Assembly (NCBI GenBank): GCA_020402865.1
Contig: JADBYT010000010.1
Location: 243,413-307,412 of the forward strand
Source: Bacteroidota bacterium
GTDB taxonomy: Bacteria > Bacteroidota > Bacteroidia > Palsa-965
DNA length: 64,000 bases
Direction: 5' to 3'
A program made the translations under genes and the position numbers. Shown here one piece after another: positions 55,425-63,240 of the stretch. A model generated the notes under the pieces. That model had not been told where the DNA came from. It saw only the letters and a program-made list of their open reading frames with translations, and made no database searches. Every line of letters starts with the position of its first letter. The stretch's first letter is position 1.

Positions 55425-58352
55425 TTATTTACCCGTGGCATCTTTCGGTTCGAGCAAACGCACGGTAATACCAAAAGTAAAATACGAACCCCGGCGGAAA
55501 GCCTGAATGCGCTGATCGCCTTCGCGGTCGAGTTTACTGTCGAGATTTGCATCCTGCAGCATCAGGAATTCCATATTCAGCAGATCTGACGCATTAAACC
55601 GCACATCAATGTTCTTGCGTTTACCCATTGTTTTCACAACCGATAAATCAAGCTGATGGCGCGGCATTTCGTAAATATCGGCAATAGACAGCGAAGGGAT
55701 ACCGGCAATTACAATACGCGGCCCCACTACATTGTACGAGGTATTGATTTGCCAGCCGGTTGAATCGCTTGTCCAGAAAAGCCCCATATTCACCACATAC
55801 GGCGACTGTCCCATCATCGGGCGGCCCACATTATCATTTTCGCTCAGCTTAATATCGCTGAAAATGTAGGAGGCATTAGCCACCACACCAAAATTTCTGA
55901 TTACCGGAATGCCAATACTGTCGAGGCGTTTACGCACTTCAAACTCAACACCGTAGTTGTTTGCCTGCAACGCATTGCCCCAGGTAAAACCGCGCACACC
56001 ACCCGAACCGAGACCGGGGAAGAAGTAAAGTTCGATCGGATTATTGAATTGCTTGTAGAAGAATCCGAGCGTAATATTTTCGCCCATGCGCGGATAAAAC
56101 TCAAAACGCAGATCGTAGTTGTTCACATCGGGGGTTTTGAGCGAATCGTTGCCCTGATAAATACTGTTGAATACGAAATCGTAAAAGGTAAGCGGTGCAA
56201 TTTCGCGGAACTCAGGGCGGTTAATGGTTTTGCCATACGCAAGGCGCACTTTGAAACGCTCAGAAGTGTTTACGGCAATGTTGATTGAAGGAAGCACCGA
56301 AGTAATATCGTTATTTACGCGTACCGAATCGTTGATGTTGTTTGCACGGTAGCTGAACAGCTTCTGTACGTTATGTTCCACACGTACACCGCCGCTTACT
56401 TTTACGCGGGGCATTTCTTCACCGGTAACTTTTCCTTTAAACTTACCGAAAGGCAGCACAGCCATAAGGTAACCTGCACGCAGGTTGTTGGTAGCCACAT
56501 AGGAATCGGAGAGCTTAGTGTCTTCATCAATCAGCACACCATCAGTTGTGTTGATGTTTCCTTCGGCAAATACCTGATCCATGGGTGTGGTAAGCAGATC
56601 ATAATTACCATACGTCTGGAACGAAGCCGCACGGTAACCGAGGTTACGAATGCCAAAACCACGGATTTTATCTTCGATATACACACCACCTTTGAGCGTG
56701 AATGAATAGGCTCCTGAGTCCTTACCAAGAGTAACAAGCTGTTCTACGTTGGCCGTAGCGGCTTTTACATCTTCCTGCATACTGATGAAAAGGCGACCGA
56801 GATAAAACGGCACAGCCTGGTTAGGAATGTAAAGTGTGAACGGATCGGTTTCGGCAGCACCGAATACTTTGTAGTAGCGTGCACGACGCCAGTCGGGTTC
56901 GTTGCGGCGGGCGGTTGAATAGGCCAGTGTCCAGTCAACTTTGGTTTTCCCTTTGTTGAAATCATGATCGCCGGTAAGCTGGCCGGTATAAATAAGGCGC
57001 TGGCTGTAGCGGAATGAATACTCTTTGCGGTCTTCGCCGTTTTCGAACGAGGGGCCGCCACGGATGATGGTTTCGTTGTCGCCAAGCTGGTTGAACAGAT
57101 TTTTAAGTTCAATGCTGTGCTGGCCGTCTTTACCAAAACGGATGGCATTGTTCTGGATGAATGCCAGACGTACACGGTTCTGGAAGGTGGTATCGCCGTA
57201 AGCAAAAATAGTATCGCTTTGCTGCGCCACGGGATCGTACACATTATAATCGTACTGATTATTTACCTGACGCTGATTGGTAGATGAGTAGCTTACCGAA
57301 GTAATGTTACCAAACTGATATTGCTTTTTATTTTTGGTTACGTAGCTCTGACGTACCGCCCAGGTGATGTTGAAACGCTGATCGGGCATTGCAGCAGCGG
57401 TGGTGTAGTTCCAGCTGTTGGGCAGCGATTTGGTAGCATCAAGCAGTTGTTGCTGTGTGAGTGTCTGATCGCGAAGGTTGGTGGGAAATGCATCGCCGAG
57501 GTTGCGGCTGCCGGCGCCAAAGCCAAAGCGGTCGGCTGTACCGCCGCGATTAATTGAAAAAGGTTCAAATGTTGTACCTGCGCGGTAACCTACCGAATAG
57601 CCGATTACCAGACTGGTTTGTTCGGGGATATTGCGGGTAGTTAAACGAATGGCACCGCCCGAAAATTCGCCGGGCAGATCGGGCGAAGGTGTTTTGTAAA
57701 TGGTAAAGCGGTCGAGCATTTGTGAAGGCACCAGATCAAACGAAAACGTTTTCACATCTGACTCCACAGACGGAGTGAATACATTATTGAGCAAGGTTGC
57801 ATTGTAACGCTCTGAAAGACCGCGTACAATTACAAAACGGTTATCCACCAGCGTTACACCCGGAAGCGTGCGCGCTACTTCGGCAGCCGACTGGGTAAAC
57901 GTTTTCTGCATCTCGGCAGCCGATTTATTGTCCTCCGTCTTATCGGAATTCTTGGTGTCTTCCACCGCGCTTATGGTGCCCGAAATGGAACGTGTGCCCC
58001 AGATGGTGGCCACATTAATTGTATCGCCGATACCAAGCGGCAGAATTTCCATATCCACTACCGACTGTTTGCCAGCCTGCACCACTACATTGCGCACGGT
58101 AAACGGCTGCTTACCCAAAAATTTGCAGGTAACAGAATATGTACCGGGTTTTACCGATGCTTTATATTTACCATCGAAATCGGTAATTGCTACCATGCGG
58201 GTACTGTCGAGCAAAATGGACGCACCAATGAGGGGCTCACGGGTTTCTTTGTCGATAACCACACCTGCAATACTTCCGTTTTGCGCAGCAGCAGTAAGAC
58301 TTAGCAGCATTACTGCCCAGGCAGCAAGTACGAATTTGAGTTTCTGATTCAT
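55425..58352 (-). CDS. Large TonB-dependent receptor with regulatory-like N-domain
   Basis: 975 residues from the ATG at 58352. Signal peptide about 1-24 (ending LTAAAQ); a carboxypeptidase-regulatory-like domain (about 25-110, IAGVVIDKETREPLIGASIL); a plug (about 120-255, with VARTLPGVTLVDNRFVIVRG and LNNVFTPSVES); and a long barrel. In the barrel, GKTINRPEFREIAPLTFYDF is typical of this receptor subfamily. It ends RLLEPKDATGK, without a terminal aromatic residue. It is divergent from a PhoB/PhoR-like pair and is followed by a T9SS cargo gene. Ligand unknown; a role in phosphorus or other nutrient uptake is inference from the neighbours. Confidence 0.9.
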   Translation of the reverse strand: MNQKLKFVLAAWAVMLLSLTAAAQNGSIAGVVIDKETREPLIGASILLDSTRMVAITDFDGKYKASVKPGTYSVTCKFLGKQPFTVRNVVVQAGKQSVVDMEILPLGIGDTINVATIWGTRSISGTISAVEDTKNSDKTEDNKSAAEMQKTFTQSAAEVARTLPGVTLVDNRFVIVRGLSERYNATLLNNVFTPSVESDVKTFSFDLVPSQMLDRFTIYKTPSPDLPGEFSGGAIRLTTRNIPEQTSLVIGYSVGYRAGTTFEPFSINRGGTADRFGFGAGSRNLGDAFPTNLRDQTLTQQQLLDATKSLPNSWNYTTAAAMPDQRFNITWAVRQSYVTKNKKQYQFGNITSVSYSSTNQRQVNNQYDYNVYDPVAQQSDTIFAYGDTTFQNRVRLAFIQNNAIRFGKDGQHSIELKNLFNQLGDNETIIRGGPSFENGEDRKEYSFRYSQRLIYTGQLTGDHDFNKGKTKVDWTLAYSTARRNEPDWRRARYYKVFGAAETDPFTLYIPNQAVPFYLGRLFISMQEDVKAATANVEQLVTLGKDSGAYSFTLKGGVYIEDKIRGFGIRNLGYRAASFQTYGNYDLLTTPMDQVFAEGNINTTDGVLIDEDTKLSDSYVATNNLRAGYLMAVLPFGKFKGKVTGEEMPRVKVSGGVRVEHNVQKLFSYRANNINDSVRVNNDITSVLPSINIAVNTSERFKVRLAYGKTINRPEFREIAPLTFYDFVFNSIYQGNDSLKTPDVNNYDLRFEFYPRMGENITLGFFYKQFNNPIELYFFPGLGSGGVRGFTWGNALQANNYGVEFEVRKRLDSIGIPVIRNFGVVANASYIFSDIKLSENDNVGRPMMGQSPYVVNMGLFWTSDSTGWQINTSYNVVGPRIVIAGIPSLSIADIYEMPRHQLDLSVVKTMGKRKNIDVRFNASDLLNMEFLMLQDANLDSKLDREGDQRIQAFRRGSYFTFGITVRLLEPKDATGK

Positions 58353-58420
58353 TTTGGGTCGCAAATAACGCCGCAAAGAAACCGTTACAGCGTGACGCAG
58401 GAGTTACCGCAAAATGAACT

Positions 58421-58430
58421 TGATGTTAAC
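58421..58430. promoter_or_regulatory. Left arm of a GTTAAC-containing inverted repeat
   Basis: TGATGTTAAC, the exact reverse complement of the right arm at 58477-58486. It is 69 bases upstream of the receptor start and just upstream of a -7-like TCATTTTG (58417-58410 on the minus strand). Candidate binding site for the divergent response regulator. Confidence 0.5.
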
Positions 58431-58476
58431 TTCGGATAAAGCGAGAAAGATTAGCACTACTTTATCTTAAAGGTGT

Positions 58477-58486
58477 GTTAACATCA
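58477..58486. promoter_or_regulatory. Right arm of a GTTAAC-containing inverted repeat
   Basis: GTTAACATCA, exact reverse complement of 58421-58430, 46 bp away. It lies where a -33 element is expected for the response-regulator promoter (-7 at 58505), the position often used by activators of the PhoB type. Confidence 0.5.
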
Positions 58487-58504
58487 GAGATCAGCCGAAC
58501 TACG

Positions 58505-58512
58505 TACATTTG
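58505..58512 (+). promoter_or_regulatory. -7 element of the response-regulator gene
   Basis: TACATTTG matches TAnnTTTG, 17 bases before the ATG. No TTTG at -33; the inverted-repeat arm occupies that position. Confidence 0.5.
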
Positions 58513-58529
58513 TACCGGAAAAGACAACT

Positions 58530-59210
58530 ATGTCAACACAGACCCATAAATTACTGCTGGTTGATGACGAACAGGACATTCTCGAATTCCTGACCTACAA
58601 CCTGCGCAAAGAAGGATATCACGTTACGTCGGCCACAAATGGTGACGAGGCGCTGGCCATAGCCCGCCGGGAGCAGCCTGATCTGGTGCTCCTTGATGTG
58701 ATGATGCCCGGCCTGGATGGCATTGAGGTATGCCGCGAACTCAGGCAGATGCCCGGAATGAGCGACGTACTCATTGCTTTCCTTACTGCACGCGCCGAAG
58801 ATTACTCGCATATAGCCGGTTTCGAAGCCGGTGCCGATGATTACATCAACAAACCCATCAAGCCCCGCGTACTCATCAGCCGCATCAAAGCCCTGCTGCG
58901 CCGCGCACCCAATGCCAATACAAACGAGGCCATTGATATGGGCGGCATCCGTATCGACCGCGAAAGCTATCTGGTATATAAGGAAGATCAGCAGATTTCG
59001 CTGCCGCGCAAGGAATTTGAACTTATCGCCCTGCTTGCCACCAAACCCGGCAAAGTATTTACACGCGAGGAAATTCTCAACAACGTGTGGGGCGGCGAGG
59101 TAATTGTAGGCGACCGCACCATCGACGTACACATCCGTAAACTACGCGAAAAACTGGGTGAAGAGTTTATCAAAACCGTAAAAGGTGTAGGTTACAAGTT
59201 TGAGTTTTAA
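58530..59210 (+). CDS. OmpR/PhoB-type response regulator
   Basis: 226 residues. Receiver domain (about 5-120) with acidic pocket Asp12/Asp13, phosphorylation site Asp56 in LVLLDVMMPG, the Thr in FLTARAED and Lys in INKPIK. DNA-binding winged helix (about 130-226) with ISLPRKEFELIALLATKPGK, FTREEILNNVWG and TIDVHIRKLREKLG. In length and sequence it is closest to PhoB/PhoP-type regulators. The kinase gene follows after about 150 bp and a terminator, so the pair is probably only partly co-transcribed. Divergent from a TonB-dependent receptor it may control. Confidence 0.92.
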   Translation: MSTQTHKLLLVDDEQDILEFLTYNLRKEGYHVTSATNGDEALAIARREQPDLVLLDVMMPGLDGIEVCRELRQMPGMSDVLIAFLTARAEDYSHIAGFEAGADDYINKPIKPRVLISRIKALLRRAPNANTNEAIDMGGIRIDRESYLVYKEDQQISLPRKEFELIALLATKPGKVFTREEILNNVWGGEVIVGDRTIDVHIRKLREKLGEEFIKTVKGVGYKFEF

Positions 59211-59239
59211 CCAGTAAACTATTCACTTACAACATACCA

Positions 59240-59275
59240 AGAGGATGTCTCAAAAGATTGAAACATCCTCTTTTT
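59240..59275 (+). terminator. Terminator between response regulator and kinase
   Basis: AGAGGATGT (59240-59248) pairs with ACATCCTCT (59263-59271), followed by TTTTC. It should reduce read-through into the kinase gene. Confidence 0.7.
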
Positions 59276-59364
59276 CTTTACCATAATATTAATAATACAC
59301 CGCCACATTCTGTTTAATTAAACCGAATGACTGATATTTGCGGCAGCAAAACCAATTTGCTGCC

Positions 59365-60420
59365 ATGAAACAACTTTCCACACGCGCCATTGCATTACGT
59401 ATCGGGCTTGCCTGCGCGGGTATGGCCTCGGCGGTGTTTCTGGTTGCGGCAAAGGGCGATACGCCCAATTTCTGGCTGAAGCTGCTTATGCTTTTTGCCC
59501 TCACCGGCCTTTGCGGTTTTCTGCTTTCCTCGTTCCTCATCCGCGATTTTATCAGCTTCCGCATCCGCACGCTTTACAAAACACTTTACAATGTAAAGCA
59601 GCAGCGCGATGAACCGCTGAATCTGCCCGTTACCGGCGATGATCTTATTTCGCAAATGCAGCGCGAAGTGGCCGACTGGATGAAAAACCGATCGTCGGAA
59701 CTTGAGGATTTGAAAAAACTGGAGACCTATCGCCGCGAATTTCTTGGCAATGTATCACACGAACTAAAAACACCCATTTTCAATATACAGGGATACATTA
59801 CCACGCTGCTTGACGGCGGATTGGAAGACGAGCAGATAAACCGCAATTACCTGCAGCGTGCCGAGAAGAGTGTGGAGCGGATGATTGCCATTATAGACGA
59901 TCTCGAAGCCATTTCGCGCCTCGAATCAGGCGAACTTACGCTGGAGCCCGAAGAGTTTGACATTGCCGACCTGATGCGCGAAGTAATGGATGCACAGGAA
60001 ATGAAAGCCGGCAACCGCGGCATCGCACTCAAATTCCGCGAAAACTACAAACCCGTGCGCGTGTTTGCCGATAAGCAGCGCATACGCCAGGTGCTTACCA
60101 ACCTCACTACAAACTCTATTAAATACGGCAAGCAGGACGGGCAAACCGAAGTGCGTTTTTACGACATGGACGACCATGTGCTGGTAGAAGTGGCCGACAA
60201 CGGCATTGGCATTGCACGTGAGCACCTGCCGCGTTTGTTTGAGCGTTTTTACCGGGTTGACAAAGGCCGCTCACGCGATCAGGGCGGCACAGGGCTGGGG
60301 CTGGCCATTGTGAAACACATTCTCGAAGCGCACGGCCAGAATATAAACGTGCGCAGCACCGAAGGCGTAGGCTCTACCTTTTCATTCACCCTGCCGCGCC
60401 GCGCCGCTAAAGCCGTTTAG
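59365..60420 (+). CDS. PhoR-like sensor histidine kinase
   Basis: 351 residues from the ATG at 59365 (a TTG nine codons upstream is possible). Two adjacent membrane helices (about 12-30 and 38-56) with almost no periplasmic loop, a short linker with coiled-coil character, HisKA domain with EFLGNVSHELKTPIFNIQGY (phospho-His132), and HATPase with LTNLTTNSIKYG, EVADNGIGIAREHLP and GGTGLGLAIVKHIL. The lack of a sensor domain matches PhoR-type kinases that read a partner, such as the Pst/PhoU system, which is not in this window. Partner of the response regulator before it. Confidence 0.9.
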   Translation: MKQLSTRAIALRIGLACAGMASAVFLVAAKGDTPNFWLKLLMLFALTGLCGFLLSSFLIRDFISFRIRTLYKTLYNVKQQRDEPLNLPVTGDDLISQMQREVADWMKNRSSELEDLKKLETYRREFLGNVSHELKTPIFNIQGYITTLLDGGLEDEQINRNYLQRAEKSVERMIAIIDDLEAISRLESGELTLEPEEFDIADLMREVMDAQEMKAGNRGIALKFRENYKPVRVFADKQRIRQVLTNLTTNSIKYGKQDGQTEVRFYDMDDHVLVEVADNGIGIAREHLPRLFERFYRVDKGRSRDQGGTGLGLAIVKHILEAHGQNINVRSTEGVGSTFSFTLPRRAAKAV

Positions 60421-60538
60421 CCGCAACAGACACAAGGCTTCCGCTCTTTTCATCTGATTTTTTGAAAATTACCTGTCCTGTCTTCGTCGGGCAGGAATGT
60501 ATCTTTACCGCACTTCCAAAACCCGATACGCTTTACAC

Positions 60539-61828
60539 ATGAAGAAACTTTTACTTTCAGTAACACTGTTACTGACAATTTCTGCCCTGCATGCGCAACA
60601 GCCTGCGCACTGTGGCACAATGGATGTGCATGCCCAACACCGCAGCAATGCACAAAACCTTACCGGCATGATGCAGGCTGAAACTGCTGCACACCAGTGG
60701 CGCCAGAACCACCCGGCGGGCGCTACACAGCGCGGCACAGGCAATCCGGTGCTCACTATTCCGGTTGTGGTGCATGTGCTTTATAAAAACGCCACACAAA
60801 ACATTACCGATCAGCAGATCCAGACACAGATTGCCGTGCTCAATGAAGACTTCCGCGCCATGAACGCGAATATCACTTCACTGCCTGCGGTGTTTGACAC
60901 AATTGCAGCCGATGTGGAAGTGGAATTCTGTCTCGCCAGCCTCGATCCCAACGGCAATCCGACCAACGGAATTACCCGCACCTCCACTACCGGCGGCACA
61001 TTTCTGGGCTACTTCAACCCGTTTACGGAAGATGCCAAGTATGATTCTACCGGCGGCAAAAACGCATGGCCTACTGATCGCTACCTGAATATCTGGGTAT
61101 GCGAACTTTTCCCCGGCCTGCTCGGTTATGCACAGTTTCCGGGCGATGCAGCCGCTACAGACGGCGTGGTAATTACCTACACCGCATTCGGAACCATTGG
61201 CACGGTTAGCGCACCCAGCCTGCTTGGCCGCACCACCACACACGAAGTAGGCCACTGGATGGGCCTCTACCACATTTGGGGCGACGACAGCGACTGCACC
61301 ACCGGCAGCGATTCAATTTACGATACGCCCAACGCCACATCGGCCTCACAAAGCGATTGCCAGACCACACGCAACAGCTGCAGCAACGAAGATGCCTGGT
61401 GGGGCGTGGTTGATCCGCCGGATATGGTGCAGAATTACATGGACTACTCGCACGATTCGTGCATGGCCATGTTTACAAAAGGACAGAAAGTGCGCATGCA
61501 TTCCTTCCTTTATGGCGATGCGCGCCGCTTTGCACTGTTCAGCTCACCCGCCGGCTGCGCGCCGCAGGGTGTGCACGAACACCAGCTGGCCGATTATTTC
61601 AGCATTTACCCCAACCCTGCCGAGGGTGTGGTTAATGTATCCTACTTCGGCAACGAAAATGCGCAAATGACCATTGAAGTGCTCGACCTGAATGGTCGCG
61701 CAGTAAAAGCATTTACTACCAGCGCCTACAGCTATACACTTGACCTGAGCGAACTGCCTGCAGGCGTGTATGCCCTGCGTTTCAGCGGCGATGCCGGTGT
61801 GGCGGTGAAACAGGTGGTAATACAATAA
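60539..61828 (+). CDS. Secreted M43-type zinc metalloprotease with T9SS sorting domain
   Basis: 429 residues from the ATG at 60539. Signal peptide about 1-19 (ending ALHAQ), a propeptide, and a protease domain (about 80-340) with the metzincin zinc motif HEVGHWMGLYH (His235, Glu236, His239, His245) and a later NYMDYSHDSCMAMFTKGQ whose Met forms the Met-turn; this is the pappalysin/cytophagalysin (M43) pattern. Conserved Cys around DCTTGSD, SDCQTTRNSCSNE probably form disulfides. The C-terminal about 75 residues are a type A T9SS sorting domain (FSIYPNPAEGVVNVSY to VKQVVIQ). Secreted peptidase, likely for extracellular protein breakdown. Confidence 0.92.
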   Translation: MKKLLLSVTLLLTISALHAQQPAHCGTMDVHAQHRSNAQNLTGMMQAETAAHQWRQNHPAGATQRGTGNPVLTIPVVVHVLYKNATQNITDQQIQTQIAVLNEDFRAMNANITSLPAVFDTIAADVEVEFCLASLDPNGNPTNGITRTSTTGGTFLGYFNPFTEDAKYDSTGGKNAWPTDRYLNIWVCELFPGLLGYAQFPGDAAATDGVVITYTAFGTIGTVSAPSLLGRTTTHEVGHWMGLYHIWGDDSDCTTGSDSIYDTPNATSASQSDCQTTRNSCSNEDAWWGVVDPPDMVQNYMDYSHDSCMAMFTKGQKVRMHSFLYGDARRFALFSSPAGCAPQGVHEHQLADYFSIYPNPAEGVVNVSYFGNENAQMTIEVLDLNGRAVKAFTTSAYSYTLDLSELPAGVYALRFSGDAGVAVKQVVIQ

Positions 61829-61934
61829 GGCTTTGTAATTTGCCTGCCTTGCGGCGTACCTTACTGAATCGGGTGCGCCGCTTTTTTATGTCGCGGTGAT
61901 TTCTTCAAGTACAATGGCCGTAAAGCATGCTGCT

Positions 61935-61967
61935 CACCGGTGGCTTCGATAAACTCAGCCTCCGGTG
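61935..61967. repeat. Palindromic intergenic repeat, copy 1
   Basis: CACCGGTGGCT (61935-61945) pairs with AGCCTCCGGTG (61957-61967; one mismatch) around TCGATAAACTC. Core GGTGGCTTCGAnnAnnCTCAGCC, related to copies 2-4. Confidence 0.65.
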
Positions 61968-62026
61968 CTTTGCATTTATCTGATGAAAATCTGCCCCTCC
62001 CCTTTTTCAGGAAGGCTGAGCCAGCC

Positions 62027-62044
62027 GCGGTGGCTGAGCTTGTC
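62027..62044. repeat. Palindromic intergenic repeat, truncated copy 2
   Basis: GCGGTGGCTGAGCTTGTC is the left half of the same element; the right half is replaced directly by copy 3, so it looks broken by insertion or recombination. Confidence 0.55.
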
Positions 62045-62045
62045 G

Positions 62046-62090
62046 CGGTGGCTGAGTCCCCGCAATTTTCTGCGTGGATCGAAGCCACCG
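62046..62090. repeat. Palindromic intergenic repeat, copy 3
   Basis: CGGTGGCT (62046-62053) pairs with AGCCACCG (62083-62090); the inside holds GAGTCCCCGCAATTTTCTGC and a second short stem (CCCGCA/TGCGTGG). Confidence 0.7.
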
Positions 62091-62092
62091 AA

Positions 62093-63193
62093 CTAGCCTG
62101 CCGCGGTGGTTGAGTCCCCGCAATTTTCTGCGGCGATCGAAACCACCGCCTGCACGGCCTTTTCAAGCCACTGCGCATTATTCGTTACCGAAAGCGGAGC
62201 AATCTGCTCCACCTCTTCCAATGCTTTCGCCAGATCAAACTCATGCTGTTCCTGCGCTACAATTCTGCGTTGCGCGGCAAGTGAGGCAGCGAGATATTCC
62301 TGCTCGGTTTGGCCGGGTGCGGGCACGGCAATAAAGCGGCATCCCGCAGCAGCGGCATCGCAAAGCGTTGAATAACCCGAACGACTGATGACACAGTACG
62401 CATCCTGCAAAAACTGCTGCAGTGTTTCGGTGGGAAGATGATTGTAAACGGTAATGTTTTTGTCGGTGAGTGGTTTGGCCGGTTGTCCGGGCATGCCACG
62501 CACCACAATGCAGGCGCGGCCTGAGGCATGAAGTTGTGGCACCAGCAGGCGTTCGAAAAGTGTGCGCTGGGGTTCGGGGCCGCTGAGTAAAACGAGAATG
62601 TGCCCGCCACCGGTCTGTTTTTCGGCTGCATGAAAGCGGGTGAGCGGGCCGATAAACTGCTGCGGCACTTTCAGCGCAGGACCATCGTGCGAGAGGGCGC
62701 CCGAGAGGTTGCCTGCACCGGGCAAATCAGGAATCCAGATTTCGTGAAAGCGGTCCAGCATGCGCCTGTTGAACGCCGCAGCCACGCCAAAGCCTGACGG
62801 TGTTTGCAAATGCAGCTGATGCGTAATGCACACGCTGTGCACGCGGTCGCTGCGGATACCAAAGCGATTATCGGAAATAACGGCAGTGTAGTTTCGTTTG
62901 CTGATGAGCTGATCGAGCAAATGATACTCGCTGCGCATTACCCGCATCACACGCGGGGTTTGCATGAGCAAATGCCAGCCGCGCATGCCGTTTGCGGTGT
63001 AGGTAATGCCGTATTCGGGCAACGGATGTACAGTAAGCTGCGGAAACTCCTGCCGCAAAAACGCAATGCCGCTGCCCGATGCGCCCAGCTCAACCTCCGC
63101 ACCCGCCTTTAGCAGCGCGTGTATTACAGGCACACAGCGTGTGGCATGACCGAGGCCCCAGTCGAGCGGAGCTAAAAAAATACGTGCAGGCAT
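62093..63193 (-). CDS. Glycosyltransferase with MurG/GT28-like fold
   Basis: 366 residues. N-terminal domain begins IFLAPLDWGLGHATRCVPVI, with the GHATR pattern for this UDP-sugar transferase group, and ITYTANGMRGWHLLM; C-terminal donor domain with HILVLLSGPEPQRTLFERLL, NHLPTETLQQFLQDAYCVIS, SRSGYSTLCDAAAAGCRFIA and PAPGQTEQEYLA. The acceptor is unknown. The last about 14 residues (SIAAENCGDSTTAAG) are encoded by a palindromic repeat, which also provides the stop region, so the original C-terminus has been altered; natural end was probably near VQAVV. Starts 48 bp from the divergent trmB. Confidence 0.82.
   Translation of the reverse strand: MPARIFLAPLDWGLGHATRCVPVIHALLKAGAEVELGASGSGIAFLRQEFPQLTVHPLPEYGITYTANGMRGWHLLMQTPRVMRVMRSEYHLLDQLISKRNYTAVISDNRFGIRSDRVHSVCITHQLHLQTPSGFGVAAAFNRRMLDRFHEIWIPDLPGAGNLSGALSHDGPALKVPQQFIGPLTRFHAAEKQTGGGHILVLLSGPEPQRTLFERLLVPQLHASGRACIVVRGMPGQPAKPLTDKNITVYNHLPTETLQQFLQDAYCVISRSGYSTLCDAAAAGCRFIAVPAPGQTEQEYLAASLAAQRRIVAQEQHEFDLAKALEEVEQIAPLSVTNNAQWLEKAVQAVVSIAAENCGDSTTAAG
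62103..62149. repeat. Palindromic repeat, copy 4, overlapping a gene end
   Basis: GCGGTGGTT (62103-62111) pairs with AACCACCGC (62141-62149). It shares GAGTCCCCGCAATTTTCTGC exactly with copy 3. The last codons of the glycosyltransferase gene lie inside it. Confidence 0.75.
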
Positions 63194-63198
63194 CGTTT

Positions 63199-63206
63199 CA
63201 AAGATA
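63199..63206 (-). promoter_or_regulatory. -7-like element of the glycosyltransferase gene
   Basis: Minus-strand TATCTTTG matches TAnnTTTG only six bases upstream of the ATG, implying an almost leaderless transcript if used. Confidence 0.35.
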
Positions 63207-63225
63207 GTGTTTCGCCGAGGGTTTT

Positions 63226-63233
63226 TATTTTTG
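63226..63233 (+). promoter_or_regulatory. -7 element of trmB
   Basis: TATTTTTG matches TAnnTTTG and ends seven bases before the ATG at 63241. No TTTG at -33. Confidence 0.4.
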
Positions 63234-63240
63234 CAGCATC

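Noticed and set aside
61861..62178. 105-codon frame on the minus strand
   Set aside because: It is a translation of the palindromic repeats and overlaps the glycosyltransferase end; repeated phrases such as ENCGDS come from the DNA repeat.
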